64,000 bases of DNA from Adenophora triphylla var. japonica (GCA_022495995.1 JAFEMH010005417.1:1-64000); one strand, 5' to 3'. Counted from the first letter of the stretch, positions 33,901 through 45,194 are shown. Numbers and translations: made by a program. Notes: generated from the letters alone by a model not told the origin.

Positions 33901-34930
33901 CCAAACAGTCTCACTTAGGTATAGACGCCTTCAAACAGTCTCACTTAGGTATAGATGCCTTCAAACAGTCCCACTTAGGCCGAGACCCCTCCGAATTGTT
34001 CTCAACTTAGGTATAGGCACCTCCGAATTGTTCTCAACTTAGGTCCAGACGCCTCCAAATAGTCCCACATAGGCCGAGACCCCTCCGAATTGTTCTCAAC
34101 TTAGGTCCAGATGCCTCCAAATAGTCCCACTTAGGCCGAGACCCCTCCGAATTGTTCTCAACTTAGGTCCAGACGCCTCCAAATAGTCCCACTCAGGCCG
34201 AGACCCTTCCGATTTGTTCTCAACTCAGGCCGAGCCCCTCCGAATTGTTCTCAACTTAGGCCGATACACCTCCGAATTGTTCTTAAATTAGGTTCAGATG
34301 CCTCCAAACAGTCTCACTCAGGCCGAGACCCCTCCGAATTGTTCTCAACTTAGGTCTAGATGCCTTAAAACAGTCTCACTCGGGCCGAGACACCTCCGAA
34401 TTGTTCTCAACTTAGGTCCAGATGCCTCCAAATAGTCCCACATAGGCCGAGACCCCTCCGAATCATTCTCAACTTAGGTCCAGATGCCTCCAAATAGTCC
34501 CACTCAGGCCGAGACCACTCTGAATTGTTCTCAACTTAGGTCCAGATGCCTCAAAGTAGTCCTACTCAGGCCTAGACCCCTCCGAATTTTTCTCCCTAGG
34601 TCCAGATGCCTCCAAACAGTCGAACTTAGGTCCAGACGTTTCCAAATAGTCCCACTTCGGTCCAGACGCCTCCAAATAGTCCCACTCAGGCTGAGACCCC
34701 TCCGAACTGTTCTCAACTTAGGTATAGACACCTCCAAATTGTTCCCAACTTAGGTCTTGACGCCTCTAAATAGTTCCACATAGGCCGAGACCCCTCCGAA
34801 TTGTTCTCAACTTAGGTCCAGATGCCTCCAAATAGTCCCACTCAGGCCGAGACACCTCTGAATTGTCCTTAACTTAAGTATAGACACCTGCAAATAGTCT
34901 CTCTTAGGATGAATACCTTCAAATCATTGC
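33898..34930 (+). repeat. 62-bp tandem array built of two 31-bp halves, element C
   Basis: About sixteen units. One half contains GCCTCCAAATAGTCCCACTT, the other CCTCCGAATTGTTCTCAACT. The halves are related to each other, so a 31-bp ancestral unit was doubled. Related roughly 30-bp units occur in D and H. Confidence 0.9.
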
Positions 34931-34964
34931 CCACAGGTCGAGGCCCCTCCAAATTTCCCAAACA

Positions 34965-35141
34965 CTCGAACTACGATTAGACTTGATTCCTACTCGGGAT
35001 ACGTAGGAATCCTATCAAAGGGTCCAGCCATCCAACCAACATGGTCATTTATATCTCTCTCCCGACAAGTGATCCAGATTGGGGATCTTAGTTTTATTAA
35101 CGACCCCACTTCCTTCAAAAGTGATGTCGCTGAGAGGCTTC
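34965..35141 (+). promoter_or_regulatory. Conserved pre-LTR module of C
   Basis: CGAACTACG, CTTGATTCC, CGGGATACGTAGGAATCC, TATC and GGGTCCAGCC, then GACCCCACTTCCTTC and GCTGAGAGGCTTC directly before the LTR. Same order as in B, D, E2 and H. Confidence 0.7.
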
Positions 35142-36178
35142 TGTAAGTATCCCAATCCGGATCGCTCTCCATCCGGGCATACGGAAAACACTAAGGGTTC
35201 ACCTCCCCGTGATCACGAAGTCTCATAACCTTTCCAAAGGACCAAACTGGTCAAAACAAACCAAAAAGAGGAACTTTTCAGGCATTAAGAATTCTCAGAA
35301 GGGCTAGTAGGAATGGCACAAAAGTAAAAAAACTGACAGATTAATGGGAGAGTCGTACGGACCTCTTTGTCACCGTATGGTCCTCTTTATGAGATTGCCA
35401 GTAACAAGCCAACGACACAAAAGTAAAAAAAACTAATAAAATCTGACACTGCTTGATTGATCCGTGCGGACCACTTTGTTGAGCCATAAGGACCTCTTTG
35501 TTACCCTCCAGAGGCTATAAATACAGCCTCTTGCTGCCTTCAAAACCACACCTTTCTCCTTCACAAACTCCTCCAAACAACCTCCCTTCCTTACTCCCTA
35601 AGGCAACAAGAATCTGAAAGTTTAGTGAGAGATAGCGAGAGTTAATTAGGGGATATTTTGCCATAAGTGAGGGCAAAACTTCTTTCCTCTTTAAAACACA
35701 CCAAACACTTCCTCCAACCCTCCTCCAACTCCCTACAAAGCAATCAGCAACCAAAACCCCCTCCCGAAGCCAAAAGCAGCACAAAAAACTGTTAACCCGA
35801 GGAGAGTGAGCATTAGGGGACATTATGCCTAAGTGAGAGCAGAATTCTCTCCTTCTTAAACCCCTTGAGCAAACCCCTCACTTCCTTCACGGAAACAAAC
35901 CCTAGAAAGATAGAAAGGAACCAATATTAGTTAAATCTCCTTCCGAACCCTAAATAATGTTTTAATTTCCAAGTCTTTAATATATTATTGTTTAATATAT
36001 CATTTATAATATAGTCTTTACTTATTATATATGTCATAGACCCAAACCATCTAAATGACCCTACAAGATTTTCCATGCACAATGTGAACAAGAATGGAGG
36101 TCTGATGGTGATAGTAGTTTGTTCATATTCCATGTACTGTATTTCCATTATTTACTTTCAAATATATTTTACTTCTTA

Positions 36179-36219
<41 letters not shown>

Positions 36220-36487
36220 CTTTCAAAGAAAAGGGGTTAGAAAGACTCATGAAAATGAGGCGTTTCAGGTGAGCACAGATAAACTCTTCCTAAGGCGTAA
36301 CGTGACCTCCGAATTCAAAATCTCACACCAAAAGCTTTTTGTCAATGTTTTGGGCTTATAACAAAAACGGCATGGCGACTCTCTTTTCAAAGAAATTCAT
36401 CCGTCCCATCTTTGAAACAACTTTTCATCCTCTCAAAAGAGGAGAGCCCCGACGCAAGTTGCGGGCCCGCCGATTCGGGTAATTTCA
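35142..36487 (+). repeat. 3' LTR of element C
   Basis: Starts TGTAAGTATCCC, ends GGGTAATTTCA. U3 carries two diverged palindromic motifs followed by CTCTTTG or CACTTTG (about 35351-35369 and 35459-35478). TATA box GCTATAAATAC at about 35514-35524. A duplicated segment (GAGAGTGAGCATTAGGGGA-like, near 35640 and 35805) follows. A CA run lies at 36182-36219 and the GGCATGGCGACTC block near 36370. Confidence 0.85.
36182..36219. repeat. CA dinucleotide microsatellite in the C LTR
   Basis: About 19 CA units. Shorter CA/TG runs occupy the corresponding place in the LTRs of B, E1, E2 and D. Confidence 0.9.
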
Positions 36488-36866
36488 ATAATACTCAGAA
36501 AAATATTTCCTTTATGGACAAGCATTAATAGCATTAGAATGAGATCCACAATTCAGACATGACTCATACATGCTATAATGGTTCATTGCATGTATCATTG
36601 AGTCCACACATAAAATTTATATAATAATGAAAACAAAAATAATAAAAGAAAATTATTTACAAGAAAAAAAAATAATACAAGAAGACTATTTACACCACCT
36701 ATATTAACTTATTTAATTACAACAAGTCCCCGGCAATGGCGCCAAAAAAATGATGGAGGAAATCTCCCTCTTGTAATAAAATAACCTAGCAAGTTTACTA
36801 GATATCATTATAATAGTATGCACGAGTAGGGTGTTGAACCACAGAGACTTGGTGAAAACAAGTTTA
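36488..36866 (-). mobile_element. Element F (left part): tRNA-Asp-primed LTR element, leader, PBS and LTR end
   Basis: On the minus strand, TGGCGCCATTGCCGGGGA (complement of 36727-36744) matches the complement of a plant tRNA-Asp 3' end with one mismatch. It is preceded by a short T run and an LTR ending CCATCA (LTR from 36751 rightwards). 36488-36726 is its AT-rich leader. The LTR is interrupted at 36866 by the copia element and resumes at 58989. No coding part is left. Confidence 0.6.
36862..36866. repeat. Target site duplication of copia element I, left
   Basis: GTTTA just before TGTTGGG; the same GTTTA lies at 58989-58993 after the other LTR end. Confidence 0.9.
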
Positions 36867-38460
36867 TGTTGGGATTTGGGGTTACAAACGCAGCGGAAAA
36901 TTTAACAAGAACATCAAAACCCTAGCCCTTAGATCCGTCTAGCATGAAGAGATTAGAAAAACTATGAAATAGAATTATTATCAATGTAGATCTCAAAATT
37001 CAAGCCTTGAACTTTGATGTTGAATCTTCTAATTTTTCCTTCTTCAAACTTGGCGATAAAGTCAACAATGGAGCTTCAAGCCTTAGGAGATAAAGCAACC
37101 TCCCTCTAATGGTGATCCACAAGCGAACGAACCAAGAACACCTTCTTGTTGGATTGCTAGATGATCCTCTTGATTATTGAAACACTTTTCAATAATCTAT
37201 GGCTATTATGGAATTGAATCTAGGGTGTTTTGATCTTTGATTCACAATCAAAATCAAGATAATTGTGTTTATCAAGCCCTAAAATTAGCGTGTTATGGCT
37301 GGGGTAAAATGGCATATTTATACTTTATAAATAACCCTAACAATTAGGGAGAAAAGCCCTTTTCTGAAGCCAAAACAGATTGCTGAAACGGGTGCTGGGC
37401 GGTCACCCACCAAGGGTTGGGCGGTCGCCCAGTTGTACAGCGCTTTTGCCTTATTTCAAAAACCCAACATGGGCGGTTGCCCACCTGGGGTTGGGCGGTT
37501 GCCCACTTGTACAGTCTTTCATGTATTGTTTCGAAATCCTCCTAAGCGGTCGCCCAAGTCAACAATTGACTTGTGGGCGGTCGCCCATATGAACCTCAGC
37601 GGTCGCCCAGGAGACCAGATTCCATAATTTTAGCCCGAATCAAATTCGTTCTTTGTGTGTGACCCAAAAGGAATTATATTATGTTGGTAGTGAGTCAAAA
37701 CATGACCTCACAAGACATAAGTGGTTTCTAGCAAACCATTATATCACCCAATTAATATAACATCAAAGCTTGATTCCTCGGTAGATCAAATGTCATAATC
37801 CCTTTGTCCACGATGTCCAATTGAACATGAGCCATGGTCTATGTCAACTCATTCCGTTCAATGATTTCTCGATTCCGAATATGTTGATAATCCAAGTGCA
37901 TTTGATCTCTATCAAATCTCTTGAGTATGGCCATACCTTTCATCAACACTATTCATTGAGTGGCCCAAGCAGACATCTCTCTTCATAAGGGGGACAAATC
38001 CCGTCTTGACTTATCATTCTTTCCTACATGAATTCGATCATGCTAACATAGCCCTTATTGCTATCCGATTAAAGATAATGTTAGACTATATCAAATACGA
38101 TCTTCACCATGTGGAAGACGATGATAATCTCAGGTACAAAGGATTCAATAACACGACTATCATGAGATTTAATCATGACAATAGACCATGTCATAAATTT
38201 CATAAGTAGGTCATGTCCAATACTTGTTCTCTAGCAAGTATCCATAAGTGTAATGTGCATCTCCATGTATATAATCATCCCTATGATTATCCATTACCAA
38301 CTTATACTAATTGTTCACAACAACTAGGGACGCAGTTCAATATAATAAACGTGCAAAATATATAATGAACAGAATAAATACGTACACTATAATAAATGAT
38401 AAAGATGATACATAACAGTTCAAGTTAAACATAACTATAGCCTAGGGCATTACACCAACA
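36867..38460 (-). repeat. Left (3') LTR of copia element I
   Basis: 1594 bp. Contains seven copies of a short inverted motif TGGGCGGTCGCCCA or variants between 37396 and 37610. On the minus strand an AT-rich TATAAATATGCC (about 37310-37321) is a possible TATA box. The adjoining polypurine tract is the complement of 38461-38473. Confidence 0.9.
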
Positions 38461-38473
38461 ATCTCCCACTTGC
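38461..38473 (-). other. Polypurine tract of copia element I
   Basis: The minus strand reads GCAAGTGGGAGAT immediately before the LTR start TGTTGG, the standard plus-strand priming signal of plant copia elements. Confidence 0.85.
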
Positions 38474-38484
38474 ACTAGGCTCCA

Positions 38485-39430
38485 TCTATGTATCTAATAC
38501 CCATGGACCTCACATGATCATCCAATGGTTCTCACCAGGATCAAATTGGTATCGAATCGTAATGCTCAAAGCATACGAGACGTCGGATCTAGTACAAATC
38601 ATAGCATACATGATAGATCCAATAGCCAAAGCGTATGGAACTTCATTCATCCTCTTTCGCTCATCAGTTGTCTTAGGACACTGCATCTTGCTAAGAGTAA
38701 CGCCGTGACCCATTGGCAAGTTGCCTCTCTTAGAATTTTCCATTTTGAAACTTCTAAGAACCTTGTCAATGTAGGTACTTTGACTCAAACCAATTATCCT
38801 CTTAGATCTATCTCTATAGATCTTGATACCAAGGATGTAAGCGGATTCGCCCATATCTTTCATTGAGAAAAACTTCCCTAACCAAGACTTGACAGTCTGA
38901 AGTGCAGGAATATCGTTTCCAATGAGTAAGATATCATCGAAATACAATAAGAGAAATAGCACAATGCTCCCACTGAATTTCATGTACACACAAGGTTCAT
39001 ATTCGTTCTTGATAAAACCAAACTCTTTGATTTTCTCATCGAATCAAAGATTCCAACTCGTAGAAGCTTGCTTCAATCTATAAATGGATCTTTGCAACTT
39101 GCACACCTTGTTAGAATTTCGTGGATCGACAAAACCTTCGGGTTGTGTCATATACACATCCTCAAGCAGTTTTCCATTAAGGAAAGCGGTTTTGACATCC
39201 ATTTGCCATATCTCATAGTCATAATATGTGGCTATGGCAATCAAAATTCTAAGAGACTTAAGCATGACAACAGGCGAGAAGGTTTCATCATAGTCTACAC
39301 CATGAGTTTGCCTATATCCCTTTGCTACAAGCCTAGCCTTGTAAGTATGTACCTTCCCATCAATGTCAGTATTCTTCTTGAAGACCCACTTGCACCCTAT
39401 GGTTTTTACACCTACGGGTGGCTCAATCAA
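38485..39430 (-). pseudogene. Reverse transcriptase of copia element I, RNase H deleted
   Basis: Two open pieces. 39430-39044: KTIGCKWVFKKNTDIDGKVH, YKARLVAKGYRQTHGVDYDE and QMDVKTAFLNGKLLEDVYM. 38989-38510: LYFDDILLIGND, where YFDD stands for the usual YVDD, then MKDMGESAYILGIKIYRDRS and SIMYAMICTRSDVSYAL. After ENHW the sequence jumps to MGIRYI and a TAG about 12 bp before the PPT, which is the usual very end of the protein. The whole RNase H domain between them is missing, and a frameshift lies near 39020. Confidence 0.9.
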
Positions 39431-39433
39431 GTT

Positions 39434-40585
39434 TCAAACTTGATTATTCGACATGGATTGCAATTCGGATTTCATGGCTTCTAACCATTTATTCGAATCG
39501 GGATGGGACATTGCCTCTTGATAGGAAGTAGGTTCGTCAATGACTTCCACTTCATTACTTTTCGACACGATAAATCCATATCTCTCGGGTGCGGATCGTA
39601 ACCTATCCGATCTACGATGGACTTGTGGATCCTGAACCGGTTCCATAACTTCTTGTAAACTTGGTTCAGTCTCTACTATCGGTTCCATGTTATTTTCGGG
39701 TTCTTGAACTTCTTCAAGATCAATTTTACTCCCACTAGATGCTTTATTGAGAAACTGTTTCTCAAGAAAAGTACCATATTGAGCAACAAACACTTTGTTC
39801 TCAACGCGGTTGTAAAAGTAATACCCTTTGGTTTCCTTAGGGTAACCAACGAAAATAACCTTGCCAGATTTAGGTGCTAACTTATCAGATACAAGTCTCT
39901 TCACATAAGCTTCGCAACCCCAAATCTTCATGAAAGACAAACTAGGTTTTCTTCTATGCCACATCTCATGTGGGGTCATAGGAGCCGATTTAGTAGGGAC
40001 TATGTTCATTATGAATACAGCAGTCTCTAATGCATGTCCCCAAAAGGATATAGGAAGGTCTACTTGACTCATCATTGAACGAACCATATCTAATAGGGTT
40101 CTATTCCTCCTCTCGGAAACACCATTCCATTGTGACGTTCCGGGTGGAGTCAACTCTGAAATAATTCCACAGTTTTTGAGATGATCGTCAAACTCTTGGC
40201 TTAAATGCTCAACACCACGATCGGATCGAAGTGGTTTAATTGTTTTGCCAAGTTGATTTTGTACTTCATTTTGAAATGTTCTAAACATGTCAAACGATTC
40301 ACTCTTTGACTTCATTAGATAGACATAGCCATATCTAGATAGGTCATCGGTGAATATAATGAAATACCAAAATCCTCCCCTAGCAATGCTGCTCATTGGT
40401 CCGCATACATCAGTATGTATTAGGCCCAATAAGTCACTAGCCCTTTCACTACTCTTAGTGTAGGGTGGTTTGGTCATTTTGCCCAATAAACATGATTCGC
40501 ATATCTCATATGATTCATAATCATGTGAGTCTAACATTCCATCTTTGTGGAGTTTAGAAATGCGTTTCTCGTTTATATGACCAAG
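39434..40585 (-). pseudogene. Integrase of copia element I
   Basis: The frame is open from 40537 to 39434 (367 codons). Motifs: ICESCLLGKMTKPPYTKS (zinc-finger end), LIHTDVCGPM (first Asp), LRSDRGVEHLSQEF (second Asp), GVSERRNRTLLDMVRSM (Glu) and WGCEAYVKRL. The C-terminal part (RRSDRLRSAPERYGF) is typical of plant copia linkers before RT. The catalytic triad looks complete. A TGA replaces the Trp of the LWHxRLGH pre-integrase motif just upstream (HCRLGHINEKRI). Confidence 0.9.
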
Positions 40586-40594
40586 CCGGCAATG

Positions 40595-41083
40595 TCACAT
40601 GAACGAGTTATTCACGTCATTCGGTTTAGACTTCTTGTCCACATGATAAACATTTTCAACACTATTTTGTTTCTCATCAACATCAAGAACATAAAGGTCA
40701 ATAAATGAATTTGCAATACCATAAAGCATATCATTTAAATAAATATAAAACTTCTTATTCTTAATAAGAAAATTATACCCTTCATTATCCAAACAAGAAA
40801 CAGAAATAATATTCCTACTCAAATCGGGAACATAATAATAATTGTTCAAAACAAGTACTAAGCCACTAAGTAAAGTTACATCATATGTCCCTACGGCTAA
40901 TGCAGCAACTCTTGCTCCATTCCCCACACGTAGGTCAACTTCACCTTGTTTGAGTAGCTTCCTATTTCTCAGTCCCTGCACATTTAAACAAATGTGAGAT
41001 CCACATTCGGTATCAAATACCCATGAACTAGAAATAGAAAGGAAAATATCTATCATATAGATACCTGAATCAGCAGCAATCAT
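40595..41083 (-). pseudogene. Protease and pre-integrase region of copia element I
   Basis: SSSWVFDTECGSHICLNVQG contains the aspartic protease active site as DTE rather than the usual DTG or DSG; this Gly-to-Glu change should impair activity. It is followed by LNNYYYVPDLSRNIISVSCL and the variable region leading to the pre-integrase motif. The frame is continuous with the zinc knuckle upstream. Confidence 0.85.
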
Positions 41084-41534
41084 ATTGCCCTTCTTCGTCT
41101 TTAGGCCTTCCTTGTAAGCCTTGCAGTTGCACTTCCAATGACCAACCTCTTGACAATGGTAGCAAACCGCATCCTTTTGAGATGCCTTGGGAGCCTCTCC
41201 GGCAACGACAACTTTTGCCTTAGGTTTAGCAACACTTGCTTTACCTTTGCCATCTTTCTAGAACCCTTTACCTTTGTTAACCATTAACACAGTATCAGTT
41301 CGGGGCTTCTTGATATTCTTCTCTGCGATCTTAAGCATCGCATGCAATTCCGAGAGATTCTTATCCATGCCAGTCATGTGATAGTGCATAATATAATGAC
41401 CATAACTTTCAGGCAATGAATTCAATATCAAATCCGTGGCGAGTTCCAAACTCATCGGATCTTCAAGCCTTTCGAGACGTTCAATGTGACCCTTCATCTT
41501 AAGGACATGAGCTACCACCGATTGCCCCTCTTGC
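41084..41534 (-). pseudogene. C-terminal gag of copia element I with zinc knuckle
   Basis: Reads EGQSVVAHVLKMKGHIERLE and NLSELHAMLKIAEKNIKKPR, then a CCHC knuckle CYHCQEVGHWKCNCKAYK (about 41110-41163). A stop at 41258 (TAG in place of a Lys or Gln codon) interrupts it. The N-terminal half of gag lies at 55305-55692 on the far side of element D. Confidence 0.85.
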
Positions 41535-41539
41535 ATCTT
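41535..41539. repeat. Target site duplication of element D, left
   Basis: ATCTT; the same ATCTT lies at 55305-55309. Removing D and one copy restores the copia gag reading. Confidence 0.9.
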
Positions 41540-43404
41540 TGTGATGATACCCGATTTTTTTTTGAAATCAAACGGAGTCGCCACGCCATTTTTGTTTTAA
41601 GGGCCAAAACTTTGAAAAATGCCCGAGATTAGAAATTTGGGTTCGGAGGTCACGTTACAAGCCGGGAAGGACGTTAGTGTGCACCCGGAATGCCTCGTAA
41701 AATGAGTCTTCCAAGCTAAAAACCATTTGTTTGTGTGTGTGTGTGTGTGTGTGTGTTACTTTGGCCAAAATAAGTTGAAACTGAGGAAAGTAAAAATTGG
41801 GAATTCTTTATTAGACTTTGGACAGATCCCATGATTTTTGGTGTGATTTTTGGGATGAGTTTTGGTACTCAAAAGATTTTTGGAAGTTGGAAAACATTTC
41901 TGCCAGAATGAAAAAGGCAGTGGACACTTTATTTTGAAATGGATTTAAGGGCTTCAAAACTTCATAATCTGGGAAAAGCCCGAGAATGAAAAATGTTCAA
42001 AACACCTTAAATAAGGTTTATGTAAAATAACTTCCCATTTTGAAGATGATTTGAGGACCCAAAACCTTCTGGAAATCTCAGATGTGAAATCTGGACTTCC
42101 AGAGACTGATGAACTGACCTTTAAAGGAAAATTTGAAAAATGGAGTTTTACTCACGAAAAAAATAAAGTAAAAATATGTCTGGAAATATCTGGGTGTTGG
42201 ATACAAAAAGTATTTTGTAGTCAACACCAAATTCCAAGTTTATATGTGTCCAAAAATTTAGACAATGGACTGAGGTCTTAGAAAATTGCTACTGGACAGC
42301 AACTTCTCAAGAAGGAAAAATGTGATTTTAAAGGGGGTTTTGCATCCATGCTTGTCCCCATTCCCCTAGGTTTTGATTAGTAGTCACTAGACATTTTAGT
42401 GGTGATCTACTATATCAAACCATCCTTGGGGTACATTAGGACTTAAACATTTCATTTGCTTGGGAAGGGGAATTTTGTAGAGATGAAATTAAAGAGAAAA
42501 ATCAACTAGAAATTTAAAATGTGGACCATTTGAGATGGTCATTCATGAAGATGAACTTCAAGATGACCATCTTAGGTCAAGATTTAAGTTAAACTAGACA
42601 TAAAGTAAATCAAAGTAAGAAGAACAAGATGAACAAGAAGTTAAAAGGGAGTTTTAGGGTTTAGAGAAGGAGGGCTTTACCAATGGTGACACCCTATCTT
42701 TCTAGGCTTGGAATTTGACTTGAGGAGTATCAAGATTTGGTGTTTGACTTGAGGAGTATCAAGATTTGGTGTTTGGATTTGTGTTTGGGTGGATTCAAGG
42801 CTTGAATGTGTTTAGGGTTTGATGATAGAGTTGGTCAAAGAGAAAACAAGTAGATAACACTTAAGTCCTCTATGTTTTCTCTCTAATCCTCCTCCTAAGG
42901 GGTGATTTGAGCTTGGATTGGTGTATGTATGAGAGTGTCTTGAAAGTATTTTGAGTGAGTGGGGTTTGGGAAAGATTGAAGAGAAAATGGTGGCAATTCT
43001 AGTGAATTCCCACTGTTTTCTCCCTATTTTTCGCCAGAATACAACTTCTCTGAGCCAATTGTGTTGTGTAAGCTGAGAGAGGAGGGTTTAATTTATAGGC
43101 CTCTGGAAATGTCAAACATGTCCGCGCGGATTGGGTTGTAAACGTGCACTGTTCATTAAATACAGCTCCAGGCTTTGGACAGGAAGAATAAAATTCAAAA
43201 ATCCAGCAGTTTATGTTTTTCAACTTGCCCAATTCGGATTTTTCCAATTTCTTTTGCTTTTTGAGATTCTTTTCTTGGTTTATCTTTAAATGGCAAACCC
43301 TAATCTACCCTTGGTTGGTTAGAAATGTTAGAAATGTTAGAAATGTTAAAACTTTCGTTAATTTTCTAACGAAAATGCTAACAACTCAAATTGGAGCACT
43401 TACA
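41540..43404 (-). repeat. Left (3') LTR of element D
   Basis: 1865 bp. On the minus strand it starts TGTAAGTGCTCC at 43404 and ends GGTATCATCACA at 41540. Promoter: TCCGCGCGGA (about 43121-43130) upstream of CCTATAAATTAAA (about 43087-43099). A TG run lies at 41730-41756 and GGAGTCGCCACGCC near 41573. Two 30-bp direct repeats (GACTTGAGGAGTATCAAGAT) lie near 42718 and 42748. Confidence 0.92.
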
Positions 43405-43570
43405 GTAGCCCCTCGGCGACGGCGCTTTCGAAGGAAGCGGGGTCATCGATAAGAGTAAGGCTCCATATTTGACAGGATGATCAAGTGTTCGAGTGGCTGA
43501 ACCTAGCGATAGGCTACCTACGTATCCCGAATGGGAATCAAGCCGACCGTAGTTCGGGTCTTTGACCCTG
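43405..43570 (-). promoter_or_regulatory. Conserved pre-LTR module of D
   Basis: Element-sense order: CGAACTACGGTCGGCTTGAT, CCCATTCGGGATACGTAGG, TAGCCTATCG, GTTCAGCC, ACTCTTATCGATGACCCC, GCTTCCTTCGAAAG and GAGGGGCTAC directly before the LTR. A second partial copy lies at 44010-44075 beyond the first tandem array. Confidence 0.7.
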
Positions 43571-43616
43571 GAGATGATGGCATTTTTAGGTGTCTCGAAC
43601 CTTGATGAGTTATGCA

Positions 43617-44010
43617 GTAGTTTGCTGAAAGAAACTCTGCTGGGGATAAGAGATGACCATTTTGGTCTGGTGGCTGAAATTGTGTATCCGCTCTGCTGGG
43701 GATAGGAATGACCATTTTTGGTCTGATGGCTGGAATTGTGTATCCGCTCTGCTGGGGATAGGAATGACCATTTTCGGTCTGATGGCTGAAGTTGTGTATC
43801 CGCTCTGCTGGGGATAGGAATGACCATTTTCGGTCTGATGGCTGAAATTGTGTATCCGCTCTACTGGGGATAGGAATGACCATTTTCGGTCTGATGGCTG
43901 GAGTTGTGTATCCGCTCTCCTGGGGATAGGAATGACCATTTTCGGTCTGATGGCTGAAGTTGTGTATCCGCTCTGCTGGGGATAGGAATGACCATTTTCG
44001 GTCTGATGGC
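43617..44010 (-). repeat. 56-bp tandem array in D
   Basis: Seven units containing GGGGATAGGAATGACCATTT and GGTCTGATGGCTGAA. Between pre-LTR module copies. Confidence 0.92.
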
Positions 44011-44084
44011 TGAACCTATTGATAGGCTACCTACGTATCCTTAAGAGGAATCAAGCCAGTCGTAGTTCGGATCTTTCGATGCTG

Positions 44085-44875
44085 ACCCTAAGGTGACTAT
44101 TTTAGGATGTCAACCTAAGATTTGACTATTTTTGGAAAGTCGTCCTAAGATTTGACTATTTTTGGGAAGTCGCCCTAAGATTTGACTATTTTTGGGAAGT
44201 CGCCCTAAGATTTGACTATTTTTGGGAAGTCGCCCTAAGATTTGACTATTTTTGGGAAGTCGCCCTAAGGTTTGACTATTTTGGGAAGTCGCCCTAAGGT
44301 TTGACTATTTTTGGGAAGTCGCCCTAAGGTTTGACTATTTTTGGGAAGTCGCCCTAAGGTTTGACTATTTTTGGGAAGTCGCCCTATGATTTGACTATTT
44401 TTGGGAAGTCGCTCTAAGATTTGACTATTTTTGGGAAGTTTCCCTATGATTTGACTATTTTTGGGAAGTCGCCTTATGATTTGACTATTTTTGGGGAAGT
44501 CGCCCTATGGTTTGACTATTTTGGGGAAGTCGCCCTATGATTTGACTATTTTGGGGAAGTCGCCCTATGGTTTGACTATTTTGGGGAAGTCGCCCTATGG
44601 TTTGACTATTTTGGGGAAGTCGCCCTATGGTTTGACTATTTTGGGGTAGTCGCCCTATGGTTTGACTATTTTGGGGAAGTCGCCCTATGGTTTGACTATT
44701 TTGGGGAAGTCGCCCTATGGTTTGACTATTTTGGGGAAGTCGCCCTATGGTTTGACTTATTTTGGGGAAGTCGCCCTATGGTTTGACTATTTTGGGGAAG
44801 TCGCCCTATGGTTTGACTATTTTGGGGAAGTCGCCCTATGACTTGACTATTTTGGGGAAGTCGCCCTGGTAATGA
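44085..44875 (-). repeat. 30-bp tandem array in D
   Basis: About 26 units of 30 bp with core TTTGACTATTTTGGGGAAGT and CGCCCTA. Left units carry AAGATTTG, right units ATGGTTTG, so two subfamilies expanded separately. Direct head-to-tail repetition with no unique spacers. Confidence 0.95.
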
Positions 44876-44919
44876 CTTCGGTTTGTCGAATTAGGGGATG
44901 ATTGCGATTTATCGCTTTC

Positions 44920-45060
44920 TTAGTGTTGTGTGTGATAGCGTTTTAGGTGCCTCAAACCTTAATGATGGCGTCTTAGGTGCCTTGAACCTTGATGATGGCG
45001 TCTTAGGTGCCTCGAACCTTGGAGATGGCGTCTTAGGTGCCTCGAACCTTGATTTGAAAT
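44920..45060 (-). repeat. Short array of about 30-33 bp in D
   Basis: Four to five units with GGCGTCTTAGGTGCCTCGAA and CCTTGATGAT. It sits between the 30-bp and 62-bp arrays. Confidence 0.8.
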
Positions 45061-45194
45061 GATTTCCCTTTGATGGTTTGGGATAGATGGTCTATTGGTG
45101 GACTTAATTTGAAGGGATCGGTCTTATGTTTGCTTTGCTTAGGAAATGGATGATAATGGGAAAAGAAACGGGATTCCGTTAACCCATTTGGGGA

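Larger units (their letters stand above)
31168..36487 (+). mobile_element. Element C: 3' half of a Tat/Ogre-type retrotransposon
   Basis: Contains two antisense gene remnants homologous to those of B, tandem arrays, the pre-LTR module and a 3' LTR (35142-36487). Pol and the 5' LTR are missing. The left end is an abrupt join at about 31167 to the duplicated block. The five bases after the LTR are ATAAT, a candidate half of a target duplication. Confidence 0.82.

Noticed and set aside
33159..34042. Plus-strand frames with HFISKSPSQHG-type repeats
   Set aside because: Translation of the 33-34-bp array of C, not a gene.
43378..43939. Minus-strand frames with HSYPQQSGYT-type peptide repeats
   Set aside because: Translation of the 56-bp array; open in more than one frame because of the repeat.
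44085..44875. CRISPR-like array of 30-bp repeats
   Set aside because: Units are directly head to tail with no unique spacers, no cas genes are present, and the context is a plant retrotransposon 3' UTR.
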